A stretch of 14,028 nt of DNA from assembly GCA_017538005.1 (NCBI GenBank), contig JAFYJR010000124.1:1-14028 (forward strand), read 5' to 3'. The notes beneath the pieces are model-generated. The model had not been told where the DNA came from, ran no database searches, and worked only from the letters and a program-made list of their open reading frames with translations. Both the position numbers and the translations under genes were made by a program. Positions 1 through 6,875 of this stretch are shown here, one piece after another (positions within the stretch are counted from its first letter, which is position 1; the number at the start of each line of letters is the position of its first letter). This DNA comes from Clostridia bacterium (GTDB lineage: Bacteria > Bacillota > Clostridia > Oscillospirales > Acutalibacteraceae).

Positions 1-386
1 TACGAGAAGTTCTTGTCTTTTGAGGAGGCGACGACCTTGACATCGCCGTAGCGCTCGGCCTCCTTTTCAGCCTTGTTCGACCACTGGCCGGACACGACGT
101 AGTCGGCCTTGCCTGAGCCGTTCATAAAGTTTAAGGGGATGGCGGCAAACTGTGTAGAAGCGCCGCCCTGGAGGAAGAGTACCTTGTAGTTGTCCGGTAT
201 CTCCATAAGCTCGCGAAGGAGGGCCTCCGCGTTCTTGATTATCCTGTCATATTCCTTGCTTCTGTGGGACATCTCCATAACGGACTCGCCGGTACCGTCA
301 TAGTCGAGCATCTCGTCCGCGGCTCTGTTCAATACGGACTCGGGGAGCATGGAAGGACCCGCTGAAAAGTTGTAAACACGTGCCAT
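1..386 (-). CDS. serC: Phosphoserine aminotransferase, N-terminal part (runs off the window)
   Basis: SerC is a PLP-dependent class V aminotransferase that converts 3-phosphohydroxypyruvate and glutamate to phosphoserine and 2-oxoglutarate, the second step of serine biosynthesis in the cytosol. I translated the 128 residues present. They begin MARVYNFSAGPSMLPESVL, the usual SerC opening, and contain the cofactor-phosphate loop QGGAST (73-78) and the GQW segment (100-102) whose Trp stacks on PLP. The PLP lysine and the C-terminal two thirds lie outside the window. The start is set by GGAGG seven bases upstream of ATG at 386-384 and by a strong promoter at 421-449. It is transcribed alone after the rnf terminator. 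Identification is firm; only the 3' end is unknown. Confidence 0.95.
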   Translation of the reverse strand, partial: MARVYNFSAGPSMLPESVLNRAADEMLDYDGTGESVMEMSHRSKEYDRIIKNAEALLRELMEIPDNYKVLFLQGGASTQFAAIPLNFMNGSGKADYVVSGQWSNKAEKEAERYGDVKVVASSKDKNFS

Positions 387-420
387 AATAAGGCCTCCGA
401 ACAATAAAGTTACAAAGGTA

Positions 421-449
421 ATTATATTCTTATAAAGATATAATGTCAA
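421..449 (-). promoter_or_regulatory. Near-perfect sigma-A promoter of serC
   Basis: Read on the minus strand, TTGACA (449-444) is followed by a 17-bp spacer and TATAAT (426-421). Both hexamers match consensus exactly. The -10 box lies 34 bp upstream of the serC ATG, giving a predicted leader of roughly 25-30 nt with GGAGG near its end. A strong constitutive promoter is implied; measured activity is not known. Confidence 0.85.
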
Positions 450-507
450 CGGGATTGACAAAAAGATAACAAACTTTCTTGTAAACTTAAAGTGAACGCA
501 GTAAAAA

Positions 508-526
508 TTGTCCAATATTTTAACAA
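508..526. promoter_or_regulatory. Imperfect TTGT...ACAA palindrome upstream of serC (possible operator)
   Basis: The 19-bp stretch has half-sites TTGTCCAA and TTTAACAA around TAT. It resembles the TTGTTAA-type half-sites of clostridial Rex operators, but its spacing is one base too long and the left half has two mismatches. It lies about 60 bp upstream of the serC -35 box and about 25 bp beyond the rnf terminator. The region is AT-rich, so chance is a real possibility. Confidence 0.2.
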
Positions 527-550
527 TATAAAAATAACCCACGCAGCTAT

Positions 551-585
551 GGGAAAAACAAAGGCCCGCCGGAAACCCGGCGGGC
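551..585 (-). terminator. Rho-independent terminator of the rnf operon
   Basis: A perfect 9-bp GC stem (gcccgccgg at 564-572 and ccggcgggc at 577-585) closes a four-base loop. On the minus strand it is followed by CCTTTGTTTTT, a U-rich tract. It lies 17 bp beyond the rnfB stop codon. The plus-strand side lacks a clean U run, so it should work mainly for rnfB. Confidence 0.9.
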
Positions 586-601
586 GTATTTGTTGAATGA
601 A

Positions 602-1414
602 TTATTTTGTGCAACCGAATGCAACAAGCTCGAGACATTTCTTCGGACAGCCTTCTACGCAGACACCGCAGCCTATGCACTTGTCATAGTCTACTGTCGC
701 GTTGTTGTTCTCGACTGTGATGGCCTCAGAAGGACAAGCCTTGACGCACTTCATACAACCGATACAACCGACTGTGCACTGCTTGCTGGTCAGATTACCC
801 TTGTCCTTGTTCATGCAGAAGTTGAGAGCTTTCTGCTCATAGAGAGGAACAAGGTCAATGATGCCCTTCGGGCAGGTCTTGACGCAGATCTTACAAGCTT
901 TGCAGGCTAAAGGATTTACAACAGCGATGCCGTCAACAAGGTCGAGAGCTCCGTAAGGGCAGGCCTTGACGCAGTCGCCGAGACCGAGACAACCGTAGTT
1001 GCATCCTTTGGGTCCGCCGAAGAGTTGAGCCGCAGTCTTACAGCTCATGTCGCCGCGATAGTTCATTGAGTTGGGGGCTTTGTCAGGTGTGCCGTGGCAC
1101 ATGACGACAGCCGTCATGGGTTTCATCTCACCTGCGGCGAGGCCCATGATTTCGGCCACTGCCGCGGCGCAGTCGGCGCCGCCCGGTGAGCAGAGCGTGC
1201 AGTCTGTGCACTCGCCCTTGGAAAGGGCGGCAGCGTAGCCTGCACAGCCTGAGTATCCGCAGGCGCCGCAGTTGGCACCGGCAAGGACACCCTGGATTGC
1301 TTCCGCTTTCTCATCTACGGGTACTGCCATAACGATTGAAGCGATGGCGAGTACGAGACCGAGCACAAGACCGATGACGGCAACAATAATGATAGCCAAG
1401 AGAATTGGTGACAT
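602..1414 (-). CDS. rnfB: Rnf electron transport complex subunit B (ferredoxin-accepting iron-sulfur protein)
   Basis: RnfB receives electrons from reduced ferredoxin and passes them into the Rnf membrane complex, which pumps Na+ or H+ while NAD+ is reduced. The 270-residue protein starts with a membrane anchor (about 4-30). Next comes an N-terminal Cys-rich domain with C49, C52, C57 and further Cys at 69-82. Four ferredoxin-type cysteine sets follow: 138/142/148/152, 171/174/177/181, 217/220/223/227 (with extra C213) and 246/249/252/256. This is the enlarged, polyferredoxin RnfB form expected in Clostridia. It is the last gene of the operon, separated from rnfA by 18 bp that carry a GGAAGG ribosome binding site, and is followed by the terminator at 551-585. 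Confidence 0.96.
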   Translation of the reverse strand: MSPILLAIIIVAVIGLVLGLVLAIASIVMAVPVDEKAEAIQGVLAGANCGACGYSGCAGYAAALSKGECTDCTLCSPGGADCAAAVAEIMGLAAGEMKPMTAVVMCHGTPDKAPNSMNYRGDMSCKTAAQLFGGPKGCNYGCLGLGDCVKACPYGALDLVDGIAVVNPLACKACKICVKTCPKGIIDLVPLYEQKALNFCMNKDKGNLTSKQCTVGCIGCMKCVKACPSEAITVENNNATVDYDKCIGCGVCVEGCPKKCLELVAFGCTK

Positions 1415-1432
1415 ATTTATTACCTTCCTTTC

Positions 1433-2029
1433 TTATGCTCCGAAGATGCCTTCAACAAGACCTGTGAATCCGAGGAAGGAGCAGGCTGTTATAGCGGCAG
1501 CAACGAGTGTGATGGGGAGACCGTCCCAGAACTTCGGATAGTCGTTTCCTTCGAGTCTCTCACGGATGCCCGAGAACATGAGCATGGCTACCATGAAGCC
1601 TATGCCGCCGCCGAGGGCGTTGATGATTGAGGGAAGGAAGCCGTAACTGTTCTGAACGTTGAGCTGAACAACACCGAGTACGGCGCAGTTTGTCGTGATG
1701 AGGGGAAGGTAGATACCGAGCGCGTTGTAGAGGGCCGGTATGAACTTCTTCAGTACTATCTCAACAAACTGAACAAGGCTTGCGATAACGAGAATCTGAA
1801 CGATTGTCTGAAGGTAAGCCATGTCGTTCTTCGCAAGGAGAACGTTCAGCGGATATGTTACGGCAGCGGCAAGTACCATTACGAAGATAACGGCACCTGA
1901 CATACCGAGTGCTGTGTCGGTTTTCTTTGAAACGCCGAGGAAGGGGCAGATACCAAGGAACTTGGAAAGTACAAAGTTATTGGTAGTGATAGCTGCGAGC
2001 AGTATTGCTACGAGACCTGTGATTGTCAT
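1433..2029 (-). CDS. rnfA: Rnf electron transport complex subunit A
   Basis: RnfA is an integral membrane subunit that pairs with the homologous RnfE in opposite orientation to carry electrons across the membrane. In characterised Rnf and Nqr complexes a [2Fe-2S] centre sits between one cysteine pair from each protein's half-helices. The 198-residue sequence is almost wholly hydrophobic, with about six helices. It has the two conserved cysteine motifs, GICPFLGV (C28) and TTNCAVLG (C115). The ATG overlaps the rnfE stop by one base (TAATG), indicating translational coupling. Length and motifs are standard for the family. Confidence 0.96.
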   Translation of the reverse strand: MTITGLVAILLAAITTNNFVLSKFLGICPFLGVSKKTDTALGMSGAVIFVMVLAAAVTYPLNVLLAKNDMAYLQTIVQILVIASLVQFVEIVLKKFIPALYNALGIYLPLITTNCAVLGVVQLNVQNSYGFLPSIINALGGGIGFMVAMLMFSGIRERLEGNDYPKFWDGLPITLVAAAITACSFLGFTGLVEGIFGA

Positions 2030-2775
2030 TATTCAGCACACTCCTTTCCTTCAGCTTTCATAGAGCAGCTTGCTGCCATGGGGCAGGCTTCGCAGCCCTT
2101 GAGTTCCGCCTTCGGCTTGCCCTTGGACTCCGCAATCTTGTTGGCGCATGCCATGAGGAGACCGAAGGTGAAGAATCCGCCGGGGGCGAGAATGAAGATG
2201 AGTATCGGCTCGAGACCGATTGCGGACAGGACGTCTGTCTCACCGAGGTGGAAGATATCCTTGAGAGTTGTACCGTATCCGATAACCTTGAGAGTAAGGT
2301 TGCCCGCTCCGAAGAATTCACGGATTGCAGCCATGAGTGTAAGAGCGATTGTGAAACCTACGCCCATACCGATACCGTCGATCGCGGAAGCGAGAACGCC
2401 GTTCTTGTTGGCGAAACCTTCAGCACGGCCGAGGATGATACAGTTAACAACGATAAGAGGAAGGTAGATGCCGAGTCCTTCGTCCAGAGACGGAGCAAAT
2501 GCTTTTACAACAAGCTGTACGATTGTAACGAACGCTGCGATAACAACGATGTAGCAAGGGATACGAACCTTGTTGGGGATTACCTTTCTCAGTGCGGAAA
2601 TAACGATGTTCGAGCAGATAAGAACCATCGTTGCGGCAACACCCATACCGATGGCGTTTTCAATTGATGTTGAAACGGCGAGGGTAGGGCAGGTACCGAG
2701 TACGAGACGGAGAACCGGGTTCTCCTTGATGAGGCCTTTGGAGAATTCCTGGCCTAAAGTTTTCTTCTCAGCCAT
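2029..2775 (-). CDS. rnfE: Rnf electron transport complex subunit E, with Cys-rich C-terminal tail
   Basis: RnfE is the partner of RnfA in the membrane core; together they hold the intramembrane iron-sulfur centre. The 248 residues include about six transmembrane helices and the two family cysteine motifs, GTCPTLAV (C29) and VVNCIILG (C112). The C-terminus continues past the last helix (about 190-212) into a hydrophilic tail with four cysteines at 228, 231, 237 and 246 (C-x2-C-x5-C-x8-C). That tail is not part of the core fold I know and might bind a metal; this is inference. The start ATG overlaps the rnfG stop as TAATG, and the gene's own stop overlaps the rnfA start in the same way. Confidence 0.95.
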   Translation of the reverse strand: MAEKKTLGQEFSKGLIKENPVLRLVLGTCPTLAVSTSIENAIGMGVAATMVLICSNIVISALRKVIPNKVRIPCYIVVIAAFVTIVQLVVKAFAPSLDEGLGIYLPLIVVNCIILGRAEGFANKNGVLASAIDGIGMGVGFTIALTLMAAIREFFGAGNLTLKVIGYGTTLKDIFHLGETDVLSAIGLEPILIFILAPGGFFTFGLLMACANKIAESKGKPKAELKGCEACPMAASCSMKAEGKECAE

Positions 2776-3368
2776 TAGTTCGTGCCTCCTATCTCGTCAT
2801 ACATGTCAAGTGCGGCGTTTACTGAGCTTGTTACAGCCTTCGATGTAATTGTCGCGCTTGTGATGGCGTTGATTTTGCCGTCGGATGTGTTGTCCTGAGC
2901 GCTCTTGTCGCTCTTTACAACCGTGAGGTCGCCGGACTCACCGACAAACTGGGCCTTCCAGGACGCCTTGTCGGAGTTCTGGCCGAGACCCGGAGTCTCA
3001 TTGGAGACATCATCGGGCTGGATGCCCGTGATTTTGCCTTCGGTGTCAATACCGACTGTGACTGATACGTCACCGCCGTAACCCTTGGCATCACCGCTGC
3101 AGTCGAATACATAACCTACTACATTGCCTGTGCCATCGACGCCTTCGTAGTAATCTACTGTGCCGTCGCTGTCCTTGTCGACTTCCTTGAAGTCCTTGGC
3201 TTCCGCGAGTACGGTCTGTCTTGCTTCAGCGGCTTTGGCGAGTGTGTTCGCCTGAATCTTGTCCTTTGTAATGCTGTTTACGAGAGCAAGGAGGGCAGTC
3301 GCGACAACGCAGATAACGAAGAGTGAAACTGCAGGGACAAGAATGTCTTTCGGATTCATCTTTTTCAT
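2775..3368 (-). CDS. rnfG: Rnf electron transport complex subunit G (FMN-binding)
   Basis: RnfG carries a covalently bound FMN on the outer face of the membrane and relays electrons within the Rnf complex. The 197-residue protein has one N-terminal helix (about 11-29) and an extracytoplasmic FMN_bind domain. The flavinylation motif lies near the C-terminus as N167-A-I-T-S-A-T173, followed by ITSKAV; T173 is the expected attachment site for ApbE. The usual motif is Dxx(S/T)GAT, so Asn replaces Asp and Ser replaces Gly here. The final Ala-Thr is intact, so I expect the protein still to be flavinylated. It overlaps both rnfD and rnfE by one base. Confidence 0.94.
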   Translation of the reverse strand: MKKMNPKDILVPAVSLFVICVVATALLALVNSITKDKIQANTLAKAAEARQTVLAEAKDFKEVDKDSDGTVDYYEGVDGTGNVVGYVFDCSGDAKGYGGDVSVTVGIDTEGKITGIQPDDVSNETPGLGQNSDKASWKAQFVGESGDLTVVKSDKSAQDNTSDGKINAITSATITSKAVTSSVNAALDMYDEIGGTN

Positions 3369-4363
3369 TATTCAGCCGCCTCCTTCTTCTCTTTTTTCTC
3401 TTTTACCGTGCCGAAAATGGTGGGCTTTGTCCAGTTCTCAATGTGAGGAACAAGGATGTTCATGATGATGATTGAGAAGGATACGCCTTCCGGAAGGCTT
3501 CCGAAGAGCCTGATAAGGCAGGTAAGAAGTCCGCAGCCGAGGGCGTAGATGATCTTGCCCTTGTCTGTGATGGGACTTGTTGTGTAGTCGGTAGCCATGA
3601 AGATGGCACCTATCATAAGGCCGCCGCCGAGTACTTCATAGAGCATGGCGTTTACATCGCCGAAAGCTATGAGCATGATGAGAGCGACTGTGCCTATGTA
3701 AACACAGGGGATGATCGGGGAGATAACCTTACGGATGATAAGGTAGATTCCGCCGAGGAGCAGCGCGAGCGCTGAAACTTCACCGATACAGCCTGCGGTT
3801 GTACCGAGGAAGAGGTGCATGAGCGAGGGAGCTCCGTCCTTGATGCCGTCAGCGAGGCTGATGAGACCCATGGGTGTGGCTCCCGTAACGCCGTCAACAT
3901 CCCAGCCTACTACGTTTGTTCCGACGAAAGCGCCTGCGGACATGCGGGACGGGAACGCGGAAATGAGAACGATACGGGCAAGGAGCGCCGGGTTTACGAA
4001 GTTCTGGCCGATACCGCCGAACATCTGCTTTACGACTACGATAGCGACTATCGCGCCGAAGATGACTTCCCATACGGGAATTGTTGACGGAAGGTTGTAA
4101 GCCAGAAGAAGACCTGTGACAACGGCTGAAAGGTCGCCTATTGTCTGGTCACGCTTCATCGCTTTGCGTGAGAGGTACTCGGCAAGTACGCAGGATGCAA
4201 CCGAAACTGCGATAACAAGGAGCGCACGGATACCGAATACGAAGATTGATGCGATACCTGCGGGCAGGAGAGCGATGATAACATCAAGCATTATGCCCGT
4301 GGTGGTTTCGGCAGACTTCACATGAGGGGATGCCGAAACGGTAAGCTTATTATTAAGTTCCAT
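3368..4363 (-). CDS. rnfD: Rnf electron transport complex subunit D (FMN-binding membrane subunit)
   Basis: RnfD is a multi-spanning membrane subunit, homologous to NqrB, which carries covalent FMN and probably forms part of the ion pathway. The 331 residues contain about nine hydrophobic segments and the family motifs GGIGQNFVNPAL (116-127) and FMATDYTTSP near the last third. The ApbE target motif is canonical, D157-G-V-T-G-A-T163, followed by PMGL, so FMN should sit on T163. The hydrophilic C-terminus is Lys/Glu-rich and cytoplasmic. ATG overlaps the rnfC stop (TAATG). Identification by motif, length and operon position is secure. Confidence 0.96.
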   Translation of the reverse strand: MELNNKLTVSASPHVKSAETTTGIMLDVIIALLPAGIASIFVFGIRALLVIAVSVASCVLAEYLSRKAMKRDQTIGDLSAVVTGLLLAYNLPSTIPVWEVIFGAIVAIVVVKQMFGGIGQNFVNPALLARIVLISAFPSRMSAGAFVGTNVVGWDVDGVTGATPMGLISLADGIKDGAPSLMHLFLGTTAGCIGEVSALALLLGGIYLIIRKVISPIIPCVYIGTVALIMLIAFGDVNAMLYEVLGGGLMIGAIFMATDYTTSPITDKGKIIYALGCGLLTCLIRLFGSLPEGVSFSIIIMNILVPHIENWTKPTIFGTVKEKKEKKEAAE

Positions 4364-5712
4364 TATTTAGCACTCCCTTCTCTGATTACTGCCTTGGCAA
4401 GGCGCATGTACTGAACGAGCGGTCTGCCTGAAGGGCACGCGAATGCGCATGAACCGCACTCCATACATGTCATGGCGCCGGCGGCCTGGCAACCCTCAAC
4501 GTCCTTGAGATGAGCGCGGGTCTCAATCTTCGTGGGCATAAGGCTCATCGGGCAGGCCTGTACGCAACGGCCGCAGCGGATGCAGGCGCGCTCGGGCTTG
4601 ACCTTGATAGTGTCTGCCGAGAACGCGAGAACCGCGTTGTTGTTCTTAAGAAGCGGAACATTGATGTCGTAGAGAGACATACCCATCATCGGGCCGCCGC
4701 CGATTACTTTGTACGGTTCGGCTTTGAAACCGCCGCAGAAATCGATGATGTCTGTGATGAGTGTACCTATCGGTACTCTGATGTTCTTCGGCTCAGCTAT
4801 TGCCGAACCGTCAACTGTAAGTGAGCGGGAAACCAGGGGTTTGCCCGTCTTGAGGTAACGACCGAGGAAAGAGATGGACTGAACGTTCATAACTACGACG
4901 CCCACGTCTGAAGGAAGCTTTCCGGGAGGTACCTGACGGCCTGTGACTGACTGGATGAGAACTTTCTCAGCGCCCTGCGGGTACTGTGAAGGAAGCATGA
5001 CAAGCTTTACGCTGTCGTCCCAGTCGGCGTTGTCGGCCGCGACTTTCATAAGTTCTGTGAAAGCATCACTCTTGTTGTCTTCGATTGCAATGTAGACATT
5101 CTTGAAACCGAGGATCTCCTTGATGGTGTAAACACCGGAGAGAACGTCCCAGGAATTGTCGATGCATTCTCTGTGGTCAACAGTGATGAAAGGTTCGCAC
5201 TCTGCGGCATTGATGATAAGAGTGTCAACGCCTGAATCCTCTTTGAATGCGAGCTTTACGTGTGTCGGGAAGCCGGCTCCTCCGAGACCAACAAGTCCTG
5301 AAGCCCTGACAGCCTTAAGGAAGTCATCCTTTGTGTCAATCTTCGGCGGCTTGATGTCTTCTGAAAGTTCCATCTTTCCGTCTGATTCAATGGTAACAGC
5401 CTGTACCATTGAGCCGTTGGCAACTTTTACCGGTCCTATCGCGGTAACCTTACCGGAAACAGTAGCGTGAACGGGTGTGCTTACAAACGCATCCGTGTCG
5501 CCGATGACCTGGCCGATCTTGACCTCGTCACCGACTGCAACGGTGGGTGTGCAAGGAGCGCCTATGTGCTGCTGCATCGGAAGGACAACCTTGGCAGGTG
5601 CGGGCATACGGACGATAGCGCATTTTGACGTGTTCTTGTTGTGAGAAACGTGAATGCCGCCGTGACCCTTTTTCACCGGCTTAAGTACGCCTTCGATTTT
5701 TTCGTTTGCCAT
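4363..5712 (-). CDS. rnfC: Rnf electron transport complex subunit C (NADH-binding)
   Basis: RnfC is the peripheral cytoplasmic subunit that exchanges electrons with NAD(H). In order, the 449 residues show a lipoyl-like/sandwich N-terminal domain (about 30-115), the nucleotide- and flavin-binding glycine segment GLVGLGGAGFPTHVK (139-153) shared with complex I Nqo1, a soluble-ligand-binding domain around 295-345, and two [4Fe-4S] motifs: C377/C380/C383/C387 and C416/C419/C422/C426. The start at 5712 is supported by GAGGAG eight bases upstream. It is the first rnf gene. The 222 bp ahead of it hold a foldable element and two small palindromes but no convincing promoter, so it may be co-transcribed with the upstream apbE group. 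Confidence 0.97.
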   Translation of the reverse strand: MANEKIEGVLKPVKKGHGGIHVSHNKNTSKCAIVRMPAPAKVVLPMQQHIGAPCTPTVAVGDEVKIGQVIGDTDAFVSTPVHATVSGKVTAIGPVKVANGSMVQAVTIESDGKMELSEDIKPPKIDTKDDFLKAVRASGLVGLGGAGFPTHVKLAFKEDSGVDTLIINAAECEPFITVDHRECIDNSWDVLSGVYTIKEILGFKNVYIAIEDNKSDAFTELMKVAADNADWDDSVKLVMLPSQYPQGAEKVLIQSVTGRQVPPGKLPSDVGVVVMNVQSISFLGRYLKTGKPLVSRSLTVDGSAIAEPKNIRVPIGTLITDIIDFCGGFKAEPYKVIGGGPMMGMSLYDINVPLLKNNNAVLAFSADTIKVKPERACIRCGRCVQACPMSLMPTKIETRAHLKDVEGCQAAGAMTCMECGSCAFACPSGRPLVQYMRLAKAVIREGSAK

Positions 5713-5783
5713 TCATTCAACTCCTCATTGGGCTTACGCCGCGCGACTACTGCGGCTGCCATTTTCTTGGATAATCTATAACC

Positions 5784-5797
5784 AGTGGATAACCACT
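5784..5797. repeat. Palindrome 1 in rnfC leader (5-bp stem, 4-base loop)
   Basis: The bases agtgg-ataa-ccact form a perfect 14-bp hairpin or operator-like palindrome 71 bp upstream of the rnfC start. A second palindrome of identical architecture lies three bases away at 5801-5814. I do not recognise the cognate regulator. Confidence 0.4.
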
Positions 5798-5800
5798 AAT

Positions 5801-5814
5801 TACCTAATAAGGTA
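5801..5814. repeat. Palindrome 2 in rnfC leader (5-bp stem, 4-base loop)
   Basis: The bases tacct-aata-aggta form a second perfect 14-bp palindrome, centred 17 bp from the first. The even spacing and equal size suggest either a two-site operator or two adjacent RNA hairpins in the rnfC 5' region. Function is unknown. Confidence 0.4.
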
Positions 5815-5825
5815 TCTGAGACTGT

Positions 5826-5934
5826 GGCAGTTTGCCCTTTGTCTCGTCAGACATCTGAAATTCTTGCGCATCACGGATTACGAGTTTTCTTAGGACTGAA
5901 TTTCAGAACTCCTCGACTGCAGGCCAAATCTGCC
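5826..5934 (-). ncRNA. Candidate structured RNA or intergenic element between the Gx gene and rnfC
   Basis: Read on the minus strand, the 109 nt begin directly after the Gx gene's stop codon with GGCAGATTTG and end with CAAACTGCC. These ends pair as GGCAG/CTGCC plus TTTG/CAAA around one bulged A. Inside, TCTGAAATTC pairs perfectly over 10 bp with GAATTTCAGA. The enclosed loop can form CGTAATC/GATGCG, including a T-G pair that is only stable as RNA on this strand. A further hairpin TGTCT-GACG-AGACA follows the main arm. There is no U tract, so it is not a simple terminator. It could be a leader riboregulator for rnfC, a processing site, or a dispersed intergenic repeat. I cannot assign a known family. 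Confidence 0.5.
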
Positions 5935-6474
5935 TCAGCCTTTTGTCAATTTTGAAGATTGCTTCTCCAGAGCGGGTAAGACGATTTTCAATACCACGCC
6001 TGTGACTGAGCCGGTGATGACGGCGAAGAGGAGAAGCAGGGGGCCGTAGCCGAGGATGAGGGCAGGTGTGCCCGAGATTATACAGGCTACGGCGAGCTGG
6101 CCGGCATTGTGCGCCGTGGCGGATGCCACCGAGATGCCTAAGATGCCGAAGGGGTTCTTCTTCAGGCGAAGAAGAAGCACCATGACAATCGTCGAGAGCA
6201 GGCCGCCGGCGAAACTCATCATGCCGGCCGTGGCGCCGCGTGTGATAAATGCGAATACGCTCTTTATCACTGTTATCGCGAGCGCGGGCAGAAAGCCCAT
6301 CGTGCTTGCTGTGAACATGGTGACGATATTTGCGAATCCCGGCTTGGCTCCGGGCGGGAGGCCCGGTATCGCGGGGATGAAGTTTTCAAGAAATGAGAGC
6401 GCGAGCGCCTCCGCGCCGAGCACTCCGAGCAGGGCGACAAAGGACGTTTTTTTGTTGATGTTTGTCTTGCCCAT
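5935..6474 (-). CDS. Gx transporter family membrane protein (heptaprenyl diphosphate synthase component I-like)
   Basis: The 179-residue protein is an integral membrane protein with about five helices and the family signature PGLPPGAKPGFANIVTMF (residues 36-53), matching the Gx transporter family (formerly annotated heptaprenyl diphosphate synthase component I, PF07456). The family resembles ECF-type substrate-binding membrane proteins, but its substrate is not established. It commonly accompanies NusG-domain-II and ApbE proteins in flavin-dependent redox loci, so a role in supplying or positioning a flavin or quinone cofactor for Rnf is plausible inference. The start is supported by AGGAG six bases upstream, which overlaps the stop of the NusG-II gene eight bases away. 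A biosynthetic role in prenyl diphosphate synthesis is unlikely, as no such enzyme motif is present. Confidence 0.85.
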   Translation of the reverse strand: MGKTNINKKTSFVALLGVLGAEALALSFLENFIPAIPGLPPGAKPGFANIVTMFTASTMGFLPALAITVIKSVFAFITRGATAGMMSFAGGLLSTIVMVLLLRLKKNPFGILGISVASATAHNAGQLAVACIISGTPALILGYGPLLLLFAVITGSVTGVVLKIVLPALEKQSSKLTKG

Positions 6475-6482
6475 AAACTCTC

Positions 6483-6875
6483 CTAGTAAGTTATGACATC
6501 AGGCGCGCCGGAGTCCTTTGCGCCTTCGAGTATGACAATCACTTTATTCGGCACGCAGGCTGCCGTGTCCCCGGCTCTGGTCAGAAGGCCGGTGTTTATG
6601 CAGACCTTGTCGGGGCATTCGGAATAGGCAAAGCGGACACCGTCTGATGAGATGTACAGCTTTACCGGTGACTCGCACGGCACGGTGTACTCATACGCAG
6701 ATGTTACATCCGAAAGCGCCACGCGGTCGACCACCGCTCCGTCCACCATGATCACTGCCGTGAGTCCGGACTCCGCTTTGCCGAAGTACTTCGGCAGCAG
6801 TAAAACGGAACAGACAACAAGCAGGAGGACTATCAGGACAATATCACTTTTTTTCAGAAATTTAAGGTTCATCAT
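6483..6875 (-). CDS. NusG domain II-containing membrane-anchored protein
   Basis: The 130-residue protein has a short basic N-terminus, one hydrophobic helix (about 12-28) and an outside NusG-domain-II fold. Its signature is C87-PDK-V-C92 ... C107-VPNKVIVIL, the CPD-x2-C / C-x-PN pattern of this stand-alone family (PF07009). It is not the transcription factor NusG: the KOW and N-terminal domains are missing. A role as an extracytoplasmic partner in flavin or electron transfer is suggested by its place between apbE and the Gx gene. The ATG (6875, or the adjacent one at 6872) lies inside the apbE end, an overlap of 11-14 bp with no clear ribosome binding site, so it is probably translationally coupled. 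A longer in-frame start at 6947 is less likely because its extra 24 residues are only apbE coding sequence read in another frame. Confidence 0.85.
   Translation of the reverse strand: MMNLKFLKKSDIVLIVLLLVVCSVLLLPKYFGKAESGLTAVIMVDGAVVDRVALSDVTSAYEYTVPCESPVKLYISSDGVRFAYSECPDKVCINTGLLTRAGDTAACVPNKVIVILEGAKDSGAPDVITY

Noticed and set aside
455..460. TTGACA on the plus strand between serC and the rnf terminator
   Set aside because: No -10 box is found at 16-18 bp spacing and no plus-strand gene follows; the real promoter is on the minus strand at 421-449.
2023..2667. 214-codon open frame on the plus strand opposite rnfE
   Set aside because: It lies entirely antisense to a firmly identified gene and its translation shows no recognisable domain.
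5826..5934. Reading the structured element as an intrinsic terminator of the apbE group
   Set aside because: No U tract follows the stems on the minus strand, and the architecture is multi-branched rather than one GC-rich hairpin.
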